This document shows, piece after piece, positions 52,870 through 61,675 of a stretch of DNA of 64,000 nt. Positions within the stretch are counted from its first letter, which is position 1, and each line of letters opens with the position of its first letter. The translations under genes were made by a program, and so were the position numbers. The notes beneath the pieces were generated by a model, which saw only the letters and a list, made by a program, of their open reading frames with translations, was not told the origin of the DNA and ran no database searches. Source of the DNA: Actinoplanes campanulatus (GTDB taxonomy: Bacteria; Actinomycetota; Actinomycetes; Mycobacteriales; Micromonosporaceae); the NCBI RefSeq assembly GCF_014647795.1, contig NZ_BMPW01000001.1, positions 124,001 through 188,000 on the forward strand. Reading direction: 5' to 3'.

Positions 52870-53927
52870 CCGCTCTGCGACCGCACGCCGAGGACCAGTA
52901 CGCCGAAGAGCTGGCCCTGCTCGCCGCCGCCGACGACCGGCCCCGTCCGCCCGGCTGGCGGCTGTCGCCACATGCCGTGGTCACCTATCTGCTCGGCGAC
53001 GGCGCGAAGATCACCCCGAAGTACGTGGGCCCGCGCCGCCTCATGGAGGTGGCCGTCTCCACCCTGGCCACCGACCGGGCGCTGCTGCTGCTCGGCGTCC
53101 CCGGCACCGCCAAGACCTGGGTCTCCGAGCACCTGGCGGCGGCCGTCTCCGGCGACTCCACACTGCTCGTCCAGGGCACCGCCGGCACCCCCGAGGAGGC
53201 GATCCGGTACGGGTGGAACTACGCCCGCCTGCTCGCCGAGGGCCCCACCGACGCCGCCCTGGTACCGAGCCCGATCATGCGGGCCATGCGGGACGGGTCG
53301 ATCGCCCGGCTGGAGGAGCTGACCCGGGTCCCGTCCGACGTGCAGGACGCGCTGATCACCATCCTTTCCGAGAAGACGCTGCCGGTCCCCGAGCTGAACA
53401 CCGAGGTCCAGGCGCAGCGTGGTTTCAACCTGATCGCCACGGCCAACGACCGGGACCGTGGGGTCAACGAGCTGTCCAGCGCGCTGCGCCGCCGGTTCAA
53501 CACCGTGGTGCTGCCGGTTCCGGCGAGCGCCGACGACGAGGTGGAGATCGTGGCGCGGCGGGTGGCCCAGCTGGGCAGGGCCCTGGAGCTGCCCGAGGTG
53601 CCGGCCGCCCTGGAGGAGATCCGCCGTGTGGTGACGGTCTTCCGGGAGCTGCGGTCCGGGATGACCGAGGACGGGCGTACCAAATTGAAGTCGCCCACCG
53701 GGACCCTCTCGACGGCCGAGGCCATCTCGGTGATCACCAACGGGATGGCGCTGGCCGCCCACTTCGGTGACGGCACTCTGCATCCCGGCGACGTGGCGGC
53801 GGGCATCGTCGGCGCCGTGGTGAAGGACCCGGTCTCGGACGGGGTGGTCTGGCGGGAGTATCTGGAGGCGGTCGTCCGGGAGCGGTCCGGGTGGCTCGAC
53901 TTCTACCGGGCCGCCCGCGATGCCTGA
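52866..53927 (+). CDS. MoxR-family AAA+ ATPase
   Basis: The 353-residue ATPase has Walker A (GVPGTAKT, 77-84), a Walker B region (RLEELTRVPSDVQDALI), sensor 1 (IATANDRDRG) and an Arg-finger stretch (SSALRRRFNTV), followed by a short C-terminal lid. MoxR ATPases act as chaperone-like motors that insert metals or remodel VWA-domain partners. The VWA partner is encoded two genes downstream. The start at GTG 52866 overlaps the SWIM stop, and the 3' end overlaps the next gene by 8 bases. Confidence 0.93.
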   Translation: MTALRPHAEDQYAEELALLAAADDRPRPPGWRLSPHAVVTYLLGDGAKITPKYVGPRRLMEVAVSTLATDRALLLLGVPGTAKTWVSEHLAAAVSGDSTLLVQGTAGTPEEAIRYGWNYARLLAEGPTDAALVPSPIMRAMRDGSIARLEELTRVPSDVQDALITILSEKTLPVPELNTEVQAQRGFNLIATANDRDRGVNELSSALRRRFNTVVLPVPASADDEVEIVARRVAQLGRALELPEVPAALEEIRRVVTVFRELRSGMTEDGRTKLKSPTGTLSTAEAISVITNGMALAAHFGDGTLHPGDVAAGIVGAVVKDPVSDGVVWREYLEAVVRERSGWLDFYRAARDA

Positions 53928-56115
53928 GCGGATCTACGGGATCCGGCACCACGGCCCGGGGTCGGCCCGCGCCGTGGTCCGGGAGTTGTCGGCGCACCCG
54001 CCGGAGGTGCTGCTGATCGAGGGTCCGCCGGAGGCCGACGACCTGGTCCGGTGGGTGGCGGACGACGGCCTGGAACCGCCGGTCGCCCTGCTGGGGTATG
54101 CGGTGGACGATCCCGGGAAGGCCGCGTTCTGGCCGTTCGCCGTCTTCTCGCCGGAATGGCAGGCCATCCGGTGGGCGGTCGGGCACGGCGTCCGGGTGCG
54201 TTTCTTCGATCTTCCGTACGCGTTTCGCGTCGCCCCGGAGGCGGACCCTCCCGAAGGGGAGGGCGAGGCGGCCCGGCCGGTGGATCCGATCGGGGAGCTG
54301 GCCGCGGCGGCCGGGTATGACGATCCCGAGCGCTGGTGGGAGGACGTCGTCGAGCATCGGGGTGTACCGGTCTTCGAGGCGATCGCGGAGGCGATGACGG
54401 CGATCCGGGAGACCGTCCCGGAGAATCCGGACGATCTGCTGCGCGAGGCTCACATGCGGACCGTGCTCCGGGAGGAGCGGCGGCGGCACGAGGAGATCGC
54501 CGTCGTGTGCGGGGCGTGGCACGTGCCGGCGCTGCTCCAGAAGGTGCCGGTCAAGGACGACGCCGCGCTGCTCAAGGGGCGGCGTAAGGGGAAGGTGGCG
54601 TTCACCTGGGTGCCGTGGACGTACGGGCGGCTCGCGTCGTGGTCGGGTTACGGGGCCGGGGTGCGGTCGCCGGGGTGGTACCACCATCTGTTCACCACCG
54701 GCGACGACGTGGTGCCCCGGTGGCTGGTGGACGCGGCGGGGGTGTTGCGCGCGGAGGGCGTACCCACGTCGTCGGCGCACGTGATCGAGGCCGCCCGGCT
54801 GGCCGAGGCCCTCGCCACGCTGCGGGGACGACCGCTGGCCGGGCTGGCCGAGGTGACCGAGGCCGCGGAGGCGGTGATGTGCGACGGCGAGCCGCTGCGC
54901 ACCGAGCTGATCTCCCGCCGGCTGGTCGTCGGCGAGCGGCTGGGCGCGGTGCCCGACGAGATGCCGGCCGTGCCGCTGGTCCGGGATCTGACCGCGCTGC
55001 AGCGCTCGCTGCGGCTGAAACCGGAACCCGGCGAGCGGAACCTCGACCTCGACCTGCGGCAGGACAACGACCTGCGGCGCAGCCGGCTCCTGCACCGGCT
55101 GCGGATCCTCGACGTGCCGTGGGGCGAGCGGACGGCCGCCCGGCGCGGCACCGGGACGTTCCGGGAGGAGTGGCGGCTGAGCTGGCAGCCCGAGTTCGCG
55201 GTCCGGCTGGTCGAGGGCGGCATGTGGGGCACGACCGTGGCGGCCGCGGCGACCGCCCGGGTGACCGCACGGGCCGGTGCGGCGGGCACCCTGGCCGAGG
55301 TCACCGAGCTGGTGGAGACGTGTCTGCTGGCGGATCTCGCGGGGGCGTACCCGGCGGTGCTCGCGGCGCTGGACCGGCGCGCCGCGCTGGATGCCGACGT
55401 GCATCACCTGATGGCGGCGATCCCGGCGCTGGCGCGCACCTTGAGGTACGGCGACGTCCGCCGGACCGACGTGGCCGGTCTGTCCACGGTGACCGCCGGC
55501 CTGCTCGCCCGGGTGTGCGCCGCGCTGCCGTCGGCGGCCGGGTCACTCTCCGACGAGGCGGCCCGGCGGTTGCGGGACGGCATGGACGGCGTGCACCAGG
55601 CCGTCGGCCTGCTCGCCGACGAGTCGCAGCGGGAGCGGTGGCTGGCGACCGTCGGGGCGCTCGCGGTCCGGCCGGGGTTGCACGGTCTGCCGGCCGGGCG
55701 GCTGACCCGCCTGCTGCTGGACGCCGGGCGGCTGGACGGCGCGGAGGTGCGCCGCCGGCTGCGGCTGCCGCTGACCGTCGGCGCGGCGCCGGCGCACGCG
55801 GCGGCCTGGGTGGAGGGTTTCCTCGCCGGTGGCGGGTTGCTGCTGGTCCACGACGAGGCGCTGCTCGCTCTGGTGGACGACTGGCTGGCGGACATTCCGG
55901 CGGATGCCTTCGAGTCGGTGCTGCCGCTGTTGCGACGGACGTTCGGCGCGTTCGAGTCGGGTGAGCGGCGGGCCATCGGCGAGCGGGTGGCGGGCGGGCG
56001 TTCCGGTTCCGCCGGCGCGACCGCCGAGATCGACCCGGCCCGCGCCGCGGAGCCGCTGCCGGTGCTCAGCGCCCTGCTGGGCCGCCCACTCACCATGGTT
56101 CAGGGGGAAGCGTGA
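53920..56115 (+). CDS. DUF5682 family protein
   Basis: The 731-residue product starts MPERIYGIRHHGPGSARA, the DUF5682 N-terminal signature. LLIEGPPEADDLVRWV and RVRFFDLPYAFR follow, then a large central helical part with WHVPALLQK and a C-terminal helical region. The HHGPG and IEGP motifs resemble the metal-site strands of EreA/ChaN/TraB-like domains, which is only a suggestion. No signal peptide or membrane helix is seen. It is translated from an ATG inside the end of the MoxR gene, so stoichiometric assembly with MoxR and VWA partners is likely. Confidence 0.85.
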   Translation: MPERIYGIRHHGPGSARAVVRELSAHPPEVLLIEGPPEADDLVRWVADDGLEPPVALLGYAVDDPGKAAFWPFAVFSPEWQAIRWAVGHGVRVRFFDLPYAFRVAPEADPPEGEGEAARPVDPIGELAAAAGYDDPERWWEDVVEHRGVPVFEAIAEAMTAIRETVPENPDDLLREAHMRTVLREERRRHEEIAVVCGAWHVPALLQKVPVKDDAALLKGRRKGKVAFTWVPWTYGRLASWSGYGAGVRSPGWYHHLFTTGDDVVPRWLVDAAGVLRAEGVPTSSAHVIEAARLAEALATLRGRPLAGLAEVTEAAEAVMCDGEPLRTELISRRLVVGERLGAVPDEMPAVPLVRDLTALQRSLRLKPEPGERNLDLDLRQDNDLRRSRLLHRLRILDVPWGERTAARRGTGTFREEWRLSWQPEFAVRLVEGGMWGTTVAAAATARVTARAGAAGTLAEVTELVETCLLADLAGAYPAVLAALDRRAALDADVHHLMAAIPALARTLRYGDVRRTDVAGLSTVTAGLLARVCAALPSAAGSLSDEAARRLRDGMDGVHQAVGLLADESQRERWLATVGALAVRPGLHGLPAGRLTRLLLDAGRLDGAEVRRRLRLPLTVGAAPAHAAAWVEGFLAGGGLLLVHDEALLALVDDWLADIPADAFESVLPLLRRTFGAFESGERRAIGERVAGGRSGSAGATAEIDPARAAEPLPVLSALLGRPLTMVQGEA

Positions 56116-57293
56116 GCGGCGATGACGACGTGACGCGGGAGCGGCTGCGGCGGTGGCGGCTGGTGCTCGGCGGTCCGGCCGACGAGGCGCTCGGCAGGGC
56201 GGAGGGCCGGGACGGGGCGATGGACGCCGCGCTGGCCGCGCTCTACGACGCCGGGGAGGGCGGGGCGGACGGCAAGCCGGCACGACGGTCGGCCGGGCTG
56301 GGCGGGTCCGCGCCGAAGGTGGCCCGCTGGCTCGGCGACATCCGGGAGTATTTTCCGGGCACCGTGGTCCAGGTGATGCAGGCCGACGCCATCGAACGGC
56401 TCGACCTCACCCGGCTGCTGCTCGAACCGGAGATGCTGGCCGCCGTCGAACCCGACATCCACCTGGTCGGCACGCTGCTCTCGCTGAACCGGGTGATGCC
56501 GGACGCCACCCGCGAGGCGGCCCGCCAGGTGGTCCGGACCGTGGTGGAGGAGCTGGAGCGGCGGATCGCGCAGCAGACCCGGGCCGCGGTGACCGGCGCG
56601 CTGAACCGCGCGGCCCGGATCAGCCGGCCCCGGCACGCCGACATCGACTGGGACCGGACCATCCGCGCGAACCTCAAGCACTACCTGGCCGAACACCGGA
56701 CGGTGATCCCGGAGCGGCTGGTCGGCTACGGGCGGCGGAGCACGGCGGTGCAGCGGGACGTGGTGCTCTGCGTGGACCAGTCCGGCTCGATGGCGGCCTC
56801 CGTGGTGTTCTCCGGGGTGTTCGCCGCTGTGCTCGCGTCGCTGCGCTCCCTGCGTACGTCGCTGGTGGTCTTCGACACCGCCGTGGTCGATCTGACCGAT
56901 CAGCTGGCCGATCCGGTCGAGGTGCTGTTCGGCACACAGCTCGGCGGCGGCACCGACATCAACCGGGCGATCGCCTACTCGCAGCAGTTGATCACCCGGC
57001 CACGGGACAGCATCTTCGTGCTGATCAGCGATCTGTACGAGGGTGGCGTCCGGGAGGAGATGCTGCGCCGGGTGGCCGAGATGACCGCGGCCGGGGTACA
57101 GGTGGTGGTGCTGCTGGCGCTGTCCGACGAGGGGGCGCCGGCCTACGACCACGAGAACGCGGCGGCCCTGGCGGCTCTCGGGGTGCCGGCGTTCGCGTGC
57201 ACGCCGGACGTCTTCCCGGATCTGATGGCCGCCGCGATCGAGCGCCGTGACCTGCGCGCCTTCGCCGAGCGCGCCACCGCGGCGGGAGGTTGA
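56112..57293 (+). CDS. VWA domain (MIDAS) protein, partner of MoxR ATPase
   Basis: The 393-residue protein has a helical N-terminal region (about 1-215; LGGSAPKVARWLGDIREYF) and a C-terminal von Willebrand A domain. The MIDAS metal site DxSxS is at 222-226 (VDQSGSM), with the Thr and Asp of the second and third motifs in GGGTDINRA and VLISDLYEGG. It is probably cytoplasmic, as no signal peptide exists. MoxR ATPases act on such proteins in many pairs. The GTG at 56112 overlaps the DUF5682 stop. It is the last gene of the operon. Confidence 0.93.
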   Translation: MSGDDDVTRERLRRWRLVLGGPADEALGRAEGRDGAMDAALAALYDAGEGGADGKPARRSAGLGGSAPKVARWLGDIREYFPGTVVQVMQADAIERLDLTRLLLEPEMLAAVEPDIHLVGTLLSLNRVMPDATREAARQVVRTVVEELERRIAQQTRAAVTGALNRAARISRPRHADIDWDRTIRANLKHYLAEHRTVIPERLVGYGRRSTAVQRDVVLCVDQSGSMAASVVFSGVFAAVLASLRSLRTSLVVFDTAVVDLTDQLADPVEVLFGTQLGGGTDINRAIAYSQQLITRPRDSIFVLISDLYEGGVREEMLRRVAEMTAAGVQVVVLLALSDEGAPAYDHENAAALAALGVPAFACTPDVFPDLMAAAIERRDLRAFAERATAAGG

Positions 57294-57524
57294 TCAGTCG
57301 GTCCAGCGGAGGAAGCGGTCGAAGAGCTCCGAGGCGGGCGCCTGGGGCATGTCCCGGGCGGCCTCCTCGAGGTGGTCCCACATCACGATGGCCAGGTCGA
57401 CGCGACCGTGTTCGCGGGCCAACTGTTCGCGGGCCGGGTCGCACGGCCAGGCCCGCCCGCAGGAGGAGCAGTCCCACGAAGGCCGGGCGGGGCCGTGCTC
57501 CACTCGATCCGCGATCCCGGTCAT
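57294..57524 (-). CDS. small Cys-rich protein (WxCxxCgxxWPC type)
   Basis: The 76-residue product carries PSWDCSSCGRAWPCDPAREQL and ends ELFDRFLRWTD, a layout I recall from small actinobacterial proteins, sometimes annotated as flavin reductase without evidence. The CxxC..C set could bind zinc. Its stop lies directly at the end of the VWA gene on the other strand. The ATG at 57524 with GAGG upstream is taken as start. Confidence 0.6.
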   Translation of the reverse strand: MTGIADRVEHGPARPSWDCSSCGRAWPCDPAREQLAREHGRVDLAIVMWDHLEEAARDMPQAPASELFDRFLRWTD

Positions 57525-57847
57525 CGCCGGGACCTCGCGCCGCACCGCACGGGGCCGCTCCTTCCTGGCGCGGGCACCCCGCCATGGCGCCCGCCGTGTC
57601 CCACACATTGCGCGTGCATCGTGCACCGGTCAACCGCGCGACCTCTTGGCTCGCTGGTCCGGGTGACCCCCGGTCGGGCCATCGGCACCGGTCGCTTCGG
57701 CCCGGTCACTGTCAGTCCAACCCCCAAGATCAAGATGCGGGGGTACGGGGTGAGCGCGCGATAGTTGCCGATAAGTGGATTCCTGCCTGATATGTACCCG
57801 CCTCTGGAACCATGAGGTGCGGAATCTCCCGCGCCCGAGGAGGTGAC
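57525..57847. other. intergenic region with a possible promoter
   Basis: No further gene is seen in these 323 bases. TTGCCG (57765-57770) and TGATAT (57788-57793), 17 bp apart, resemble a housekeeping promoter for the downstream gene; the minus-strand promoter for the small Cys-rich protein must also lie here. Confidence 0.35.
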
Positions 57848-58543
57848 ATGACCAACGACGAGGATCCCCCGCTTTCGGCTCCCGAGCGGGCCACCCGGCG
57901 ACGTGGACAGGTCGCGATCGGGGTCGCCGGGGCGGTGGCCGTGCTGAGCGGAGTCGGGTTCCTGGCCACCCAGCTCATGAACGAGTCGCAGCCCACCCGT
58001 CCGGAACCGGCCGCACTGGCGCCGCAGACCACGCCGGCCTCCCCCACGGTGGGTGCGGCCGGGATTTCGCCGTCGGATGCCCGTACCCCCGGAAAAGCAA
58101 CGAAGCAGGCGGCGCCCGCGCATCGCAGCCCCGCGCACACCCCCGCGTCGAGCCGTCAGGCGAGCCCTGCCCCGGACGCCGCGCGAGCCTCCTCCGTCAT
58201 CTCTGACCTGCGAAAACGCTTCGGCTTCGGCGGACCGGAAATCGCCGACCGGACCGAGAAGCTGGGTGAGGGCACGGTACGGATCGTGACCGCGCAAAGC
58301 GACCTCACCGGCGACCGGGAGCTGATCCTCGCCGGCGACGACGGCACCGAGGTCGGCGGTGGCGTGCACTGCACCACGGACGTCCCGAACGACACGGTCA
58401 TGTCGCCGGCACCTGAAATGCTGATGTGCTGGCGCACGTCGCCGGAACGCAGCGTGATCACGATGACGACCACACCCGAGGGCGAACCGTCCACGGCCGA
58501 CAGCGTCGTGGTCATCCAGCGCGAGTGGGACCGCCTCGACTGA
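57848..58543 (+). CDS. membrane-anchored secreted protein, paralogue of 60880-61584
   Basis: The 231-residue product has a basic N terminus, one membrane helix (about 22-42), a long Pro/Ala/Ser/Thr-rich linker (about 45-115) and a C-terminal globular domain. In it GTVRIVTAQSDLTGDRELI and MLMCWRTSPERSV match the same positions of the protein encoded at 60880-61584. A Cys in GVHCTTDV and one in LMCWR could be paired. The function is unknown. GAGGAGGTGAC precedes the ATG at 57848. A strong terminator follows. Confidence 0.75.
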   Translation: MTNDEDPPLSAPERATRRRGQVAIGVAGAVAVLSGVGFLATQLMNESQPTRPEPAALAPQTTPASPTVGAAGISPSDARTPGKATKQAAPAHRSPAHTPASSRQASPAPDAARASSVISDLRKRFGFGGPEIADRTEKLGEGTVRIVTAQSDLTGDRELILAGDDGTEVGGGVHCTTDVPNDTVMSPAPEMLMCWRTSPERSVITMTTTPEGEPSTADSVVVIQREWDRLD

Positions 58544-58576
58544 GGCGACCGGCATCGAACCCGGAATGGCAACGAG

Positions 58577-58609
58577 ACGGCCCGGCATCCCAGAAGGATG
58601 CCGGGCCGT
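58577..58609. terminator. strong terminator between convergent genes
   Basis: ACGGCCCGGCATCC (58577-58590) and GGATGCCGGGCCGT (58596-58609) form a perfect 14-bp stem with a 5-base loop between the anchored protein and the subtilase gene. Confidence 0.85.
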
Positions 58610-58631
58610 TCGTCGTGGTCCGCGAGTGTGG

Positions 58632-60614
58632 TCAGGCCACGATCGGGGCGCTGGTGACGCCGAGCAGCGTGGGGCCGGCCGGGACCATCACCCGGTAGGT
58701 CTGGCCGGCGACCAGGCCGGTGATGGTGACCTTGACCGGGGAGGCGCTCGCCGTGTACTTGCCGACGGTGGTCCAGGCGCCACGGACCTTCTGCTGGATC
58801 TCGGCGGGCCGGCCGACCGCGCCGGTCAGGGTGACCGCCAGCTTTCCCTTCGCCGTCCGGGCCACGGTGACCGCCGGGCGCACCCTGTAGGTGACCGGCG
58901 CCGAGGTCGCGGCTTCGCTCGTGGTGGTGGCGACCACCTTGAGGACGAGCTGGTAGGTCGCCTTGGCGGTGCGGTTCACCCGGACGGTGCCGGCGGAGCT
59001 GGTGGTGGCGTCGGCGCACTGCTGCGCGGCGGCGCCCTCGGTGACGCAGATCTGGACCGGCTTGCCCGGCCACGCCTTGCCATTGGCCTTGACGGTGAAC
59101 GTGGTGGTCACGGCGGTGCCGTAGACGACCTCACCGCCGGTGACGTTGGCGGTGATCACCGGCTTGACCTTCACCACGGTCGGGCTCGGTGACGGCGCGG
59201 TCGTCGGAGCCTTGGTCGGCGCGGTGGTCGGAGCGCTCGTCGGAGCCTTGGTCGGCGCCGTGGTCGGAGCGGTCGTCGGAGCCTTGGTCGGCGCCGTGGT
59301 GGGAGCGGTGGTCGGGGCGCTGGTGGTCGGCGCGGTGGTCGGCGCGGTCGTGGTGGGTGCGGTCGTCGGAGCCTTGGTCGGGGCCGTGGTGGGTGCGGTG
59401 GTCGGCGACGTGATCGTGGCGAGCGCCGCGTCGGCGTCGATCCGGCCGTTGCCGAAGTCGTTGTCGAAGCCGGCCGTGCCCAGGTCGGCCGCCGACTTCT
59501 CCAGAGCGGTCTCGATCTGGTCCGGGGTGAGGCTCGACCGGTAGCCCTTGAGCAGCGCGGCCACCGCGGCGACGTGCGGGGCGGCCATCGAGGTGCCGTT
59601 CATCGCCTTGTACTGGGCGCCCAGCGCGGTCGGGTAGGTGCTGGTGATGTTGCTGCCCGGGGCGGCCACGTCGACGTAGGCGCCGGCGTTCGAGTAGCCG
59701 GCCACCTTGTCGGCGGAGTCGGTCGCGGCCACCGCGACGACACCCTCGTCGGCGGCCGGGTAGGAGACCGGGCTGCCCTGCTGACGGCTGTTGCCGGCGG
59801 CGGCGATCACCGTGACGCCCTTGCTGCGGGCGTACGTGATCGCGTTGCTCACCGCGGACACCTTCGTCGTGGCGCCCAGCGACATGTTGATCACCTGGGC
59901 GCCGTTGTCGGCGGCCCAGACGATGCCCTCGGCGGTGTCCGACATGTTGCCGCTGCCGTTGGCGGCCAGCACCTTGACCGGCAGGATCCGCACGTCCGGC
60001 GCGATGCCCGAGACACCCACGCCGTTGCCGGTCACCGCGGCGATGGTGCCGGCCACGTGGGTGCCGTGCCCGTTGCCGTCGGTGCTGGTCCCGGCCGTGT
60101 TCGCGATGGCGTCGTAGCCGCGCAGCACGTTGGCGCCCAGGTCCGGGTGGGCCGCGTCCACACCGGTGTCGATGACCGCCACGGTGACGCCGGAGCCGGT
60201 CGACCGCTGCCACGCCTCGGCCGTACGGATCTTGGCGAAGTCCCACTGCTGTGCCCGGTAGGGATCCGAGCCGGTGGGGACGCCGAGCGCGTACACCGGG
60301 GCGTCGATCTCGACACCGACGGCGTTCTCCGTCTCCTGCGCGTCCTTGACCAGCTTCACCGCGGACGCCTTGTCGGTGGCCTCCTTGACGGTGACGACCG
60401 GCCGCCCGTCCTCGTCGATCGTGGTCGACACCACCCGCGCGGGCTGGGCCTCGGTCACCACGTCCGGAACTATGTGTTCCGGTTCCGCGGTCAGCCCGTA
60501 GGTGACCGGGGTCCAGTCCGCGCTGCCGCTCGGCAGGGCGAACACACCGACTGCGGCGAGCGCACCCGCGGTGACGGCACCGGCGACGATCTGGCGGACG
60601 TGAGCCTTCTTCAA
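58632..60614 (-). CDS. secreted S8 family serine peptidase (subtilase)
   Basis: The 660-residue protease has a signal peptide, an I9-type propeptide (about 30-115) and a catalytic domain. The triad is Asp149 (VAVIDTGVD), His183 (GNGHGTHVAGT) and Ser342 (NGTSMAAPHVA), with oxyanion Asn275 (AAGNS). A Thr/Pro/Ala linker built of PTTAPTKAPTTAP repeats (about 405-480) separates it from two Ig-like beta domains. It works outside the cell, perhaps on the surface. The start is TTG 60614 with AGGA 7 bases upstream; the frame begins at 60638 without a good start. It lies between two paralogous anchored proteins. Confidence 0.93.
   Translation of the reverse strand: MKKAHVRQIVAGAVTAGALAAVGVFALPSGSADWTPVTYGLTAEPEHIVPDVVTEAQPARVVSTTIDEDGRPVVTVKEATDKASAVKLVKDAQETENAVGVEIDAPVYALGVPTGSDPYRAQQWDFAKIRTAEAWQRSTGSGVTVAVIDTGVDAAHPDLGANVLRGYDAIANTAGTSTDGNGHGTHVAGTIAAVTGNGVGVSGIAPDVRILPVKVLAANGSGNMSDTAEGIVWAADNGAQVINMSLGATTKVSAVSNAITYARSKGVTVIAAAGNSRQQGSPVSYPAADEGVVAVAATDSADKVAGYSNAGAYVDVAAPGSNITSTYPTALGAQYKAMNGTSMAAPHVAAVAALLKGYRSSLTPDQIETALEKSAADLGTAGFDNDFGNGRIDADAALATITSPTTAPTTAPTKAPTTAPTTTAPTTAPTTSAPTTAPTTAPTKAPTTAPTTAPTKAPTSAPTTAPTKAPTTAPSPSPTVVKVKPVITANVTGGEVVYGTAVTTTFTVKANGKAWPGKPVQICVTEGAAAQQCADATTSSAGTVRVNRTAKATYQLVLKVVATTTSEAATSAPVTYRVRPAVTVARTAKGKLAVTLTGAVGRPAEIQQKVRGAWTTVGKYTASASPVKVTITGLVAGQTYRVMVPAGPTLLGVTSAPIVA
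59190..59415 (-). repeat. repeats coding for the Thr/Pro linker of the subtilase
   Basis: Short in-frame repeats of GGTCGGCGCGGTGGTCGG type (coding for PTTAP and PTKAP on the minus strand) fill this stretch. Such arrays change length easily by slippage. Confidence 0.8.
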
Positions 60615-60879
60615 GATATTTCCTACTCCTCGAAGCAACTGCGAACAGATTCGGAAGAGAGGGTTGTGGACACCGGTACCGGACCGTTGCGGATGCGTTG
60701 CGGGGTCTTCTCAGGCGAGGTCCGCGCGGTGATCACGAGGTTGCGGACCGGGAGCGGGCGCCCGGCACCAAGGCCGCGATTCTCGTGCGAGAAGTCCGAC
60801 TTGTTAGGGAACATGAAGATTCGACTGGCTCACGTGCACATGGGGCCTGACGGAATCGAGAACCGCGAGGTATGACGAC
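60615..60879. other. divergent promoter region between subtilase and anchored protein
   Basis: No gene is supported. The region is slightly AT-richer around 60786-60830 and contains start regions for both flanking genes. No clear palindrome was seen. Confidence 0.35.
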
Positions 60880-61584
60880 ATGAGCCGATCCGATGGCCGC
60901 CGGAACCGCGACCGGAAGCACCGACCCGCGCAGAGCCCGATCCACCGGCCGAGTTGGAAGGCAGTGATCGGGGTGACCGGCCTGGCGGCCGTCCTCGGCA
61001 CCGGAGCATATGTGATCACCGGCCAGGTGCTCGCCGACCGGCAAGCCGATGTGATTCAGGGCCAGAGGATCATCGTCCCGGCCCCGGTGGCCCCGGCGAG
61101 CACATCCGGATCACCGGAGCCCTCGGCGACACCGACGGCCGCCTCCAAGAAGGCGTCACCGACCCCCTCGACGGCGGCCGAGGAGATCAAGGAAGCACGG
61201 CGGAAGATGGCCAAGGACGGCGTCGAGGTTCAACGGCCGGTCGCACCGAAGAGCACCACGGCGGCCGACGACGTCAAGACGACCACCGAAGGGTCCCTGA
61301 AGGCGGGTGGCATCGTGCGGATGGTCACCGCTCGCGGGGATCTGACCGGGCGGGGGGAGTTGGCCTACGTCGCCGGCGGCGTCCGGAAACACCGGAGTGC
61401 GTCCTGCTCGCAGACCTTCCAGTTCAGCACCAATCCCCGACCGGCGAAGAAGGACAACCTGCTGATGTGCTGGCGGACCAGTCCGGACAAGAGCGTGCTC
61501 GCGATCGTGGTCGACCCGAAGGGCCGCCCGTCCCGGGACAAGGCGGTCGACGCCCTGGAGAAGAGCTGGCGCGACATGGGGTGA
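60880..61584 (+). CDS. membrane-anchored secreted protein, paralogue of 57848-58543
   Basis: The 234-residue product has a basic N terminus, one membrane helix (about 30-50, AVIGVTGLAAVLGTGAYVIT), a Ser/Pro/Thr linker and a C-terminal domain with GGIVRMVTARGDLTGRGEL, two Cys (SASCSQTFQF and LLMCWRTSP) and a final KSWRDMG helix. The conserved blocks match the protein encoded at 57848-58543. It might be cut by, or cooperate with, the subtilase encoded between the two. The function is unknown. The terminator at 61613-61649 follows. Confidence 0.75.
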   Translation: MSRSDGRRNRDRKHRPAQSPIHRPSWKAVIGVTGLAAVLGTGAYVITGQVLADRQADVIQGQRIIVPAPVAPASTSGSPEPSATPTAASKKASPTPSTAAEEIKEARRKMAKDGVEVQRPVAPKSTTAADDVKTTTEGSLKAGGIVRMVTARGDLTGRGELAYVAGGVRKHRSASCSQTFQFSTNPRPAKKDNLLMCWRTSPDKSVLAIVVDPKGRPSRDKAVDALEKSWRDMG

Positions 61585-61612
61585 GCCGGTCGGTCGATAT
61601 GGCGTCACAGCA

Positions 61613-61649
61613 CAGCGGCCCGGAGCTCACACTCCGGGCCGCTGCTTGT
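61613..61649 (+). terminator. terminator after the second anchored protein
   Basis: CAGCGGCCCGGAG (61613-61625) and CTCCGGGCCGCTG (61632-61644) form a perfect 13-bp stem with a 6-base loop followed by CTTGTT. Confidence 0.8.
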
Positions 61650-61675
61650 TGCTGAACGCGAGAACCTCGATGAGA

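Noticed and set aside
49795-52971. Open frame of more than 1000 codons on the minus strand
   Set aside because: It is antisense to the SWIM-DUF5691 gene, has only Arg/Gly/Pro-rich low-complexity sequence and no domain; long antisense frames are usual at this GC content.
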